Below, in pieces: positions 6,282 through 6,590 of a stretch of DNA of 6,590 nt. The notes beneath the pieces are model-generated. The model made no database searches and was not told where the DNA came from. It saw nothing but the letters and a program-made list of their open reading frames with translations. Each line of letters starts with the position of its first letter. Within the stretch, counting starts at the first letter, position 1. Source of the stretch: JAWVZU01 sp033722075 (GTDB lineage Bacteria; Pseudomonadota; Gammaproteobacteria; Xanthomonadales; SZUA-38); NCBI GenBank assembly GCA_033722075.1, contig JAWVZU010000222.1, positions 1 to 6,590 on the forward strand, given 5' to 3'. The position numbers and the translations under genes are program-made.

Positions 6282-6309
6282 CTGAATAGTAACGCAAACC
6301 CGCTACAAT
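6282..6309 (+). promoter_or_regulatory. weak candidate promoter of the DUF4389 gene
   Basis: TACAAT at 6304-6309 matches five of six -10 consensus bases and lies about 24 bases before the start codon. The best -35 at an allowed spacing is CTGAAT (6282-6287, 16-base spacer), matching only three of six. It lies in the 86 bp divergent spacer shared with the lipoprotein gene. On the opposite strand TACTAT (6291-6286) overlaps this -35 but has no recognisable -35 of its own. Confidence 0.3.
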
Positions 6310-6322
6310 GCTGGAAATCTCG

Positions 6323-6329
6323 GGAGAAG
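6323..6329 (+). promoter_or_regulatory. ribosome binding site of the DUF4389 gene
   Basis: GGAGAAG lies three bases before the ATG at 6333; its GGAG core is six bases away. It is a strong Shine-Dalgarno match and fixes the start of the partial gene. Confidence 0.75.
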
Positions 6330-6332
6330 CAG

Positions 6333-6590
6333 ATGACTGACGAAATCAAGGACAACCTCGGAAACCCGGACAACTGGCTCCGGGCCGTACTGATCGTGGT
6401 GTTCGGACTGATCTTTTATGTGGCGGTCTGGGTGCTGGGGCTGGTGGTGCTGCTCAACCTGGTCGTCCTGCTGGTGACCGGCCGGCGCAACGACAACCTC
6501 AGCGAGTTTGGCGCGCAGACCGGCGATTATCTGATGCAGATCATCCGTTTCGCGACCCTCAACTCGGAGGTGCGGCCGTTTCCCTTCGGC
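6333..6590 (+). CDS. DUF4389 domain membrane protein (3' end outside window)
   Basis: The frame gives 86 residues with no stop before the window ends. A short hydrophilic start (MTDEIKDNLGNPDNWLR) is followed by a long hydrophobic stretch (about 18-49), long enough for one very long or two short membrane segments. Next comes TGRRNDNLSEFGAQTGDYL, then IIRFATLNSEVRPFPF. The pattern of tryptophan-led membrane segment, TG-[RK]-x-N, FG and RF-x-T-x-NSE-x-RPFPF is the DUF4389 family signature as I know it. Members are small inner-membrane proteins without an assigned function. Family length is near 100 residues, so only a short tail should be missing. A strong ribosome binding site supports the ATG. 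The gene diverges from the lipoprotein gene across 86 bp, so the two could be co-regulated, but nothing in the sequence shows it. Confidence 0.85.
   Translation, partial: MTDEIKDNLGNPDNWLRAVLIVVFGLIFYVAVWVLGLVVLLNLVVLLVTGRRNDNLSEFGAQTGDYLMQIIRFATLNSEVRPFPFG

Noticed and set aside
5806..6285. Plus-strand frame encoding a hydrophobic Val/Ile-rich protein of 159 residues
   Set aside because: It is antisense to the Tyr-rich lipoprotein region. Tyr codons TAC/TAT read backwards as GTA/ATA (Val/Ile), which fully explains the apparent membrane protein.

Overview
The window looks like an ordinary chromosomal stretch from a GC-rich gammaproteobacterium. Three things suggest this: a DedA-PAP2-LssY fusion protein, an Mpl murein-recycling ligase, and a short, LID-less adenylate kinase of the kind I know from Xanthomonas and relatives. 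A placement near Xanthomonadales, Wenzhouxiangellaceae or Chromatiales is inferred from protein resemblance only. I see no mobile element, RNA gene, CRISPR array, phage gene or attachment site.

Layout, left to right. Bases 1-1659 (+) carry the 3' part of a large membrane protein with DedA, PAP2 phosphatase and LssY C-terminal modules; its 5' end lies outside the window. Its tail overlaps by 92 bp, end to end, a minus-strand operon of three genes. In transcription order these are a five-segment membrane protein of unknown function (4028-3510), mpl (3513-2155) and a LON substrate-binding-domain protein (2158-1568). Both junctions inside the operon are 4-base start/stop overlaps, so translation is probably coupled. 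A divergent TusA-family sulfur carrier gene starts only 29 bp from the operon (4058-4321, +). Its stop codon shares the four bases TTAG with the stop codon of the convergent adk gene (4887-4318, -).

A 231 bp gap (4888-5118) holds a good candidate adk promoter. Next comes a minus-strand lipoprotein gene (6246-5119) of striking composition: a Tyr/His/Asp-rich segment, then about 270 residues rich in Arg, Ser, Thr and Pro. An 86 bp divergent spacer separates it from the start of a DUF4389 membrane protein gene (6333 onward, +), which runs off the window.

The recognised genes are housekeeping or envelope-related: peptidoglycan recycling (Mpl), nucleotide balance (Adk), sulfur relay (TusA) and membrane lipid or envelope proteins. 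The gene least explained by known families is the lipoprotein. The most unusual architectural features are the extreme compaction from 1 to 4887 and the degraded phosphate-binding motifs in the PAP2 module. I find no convincing sign of a novel multi-gene system.
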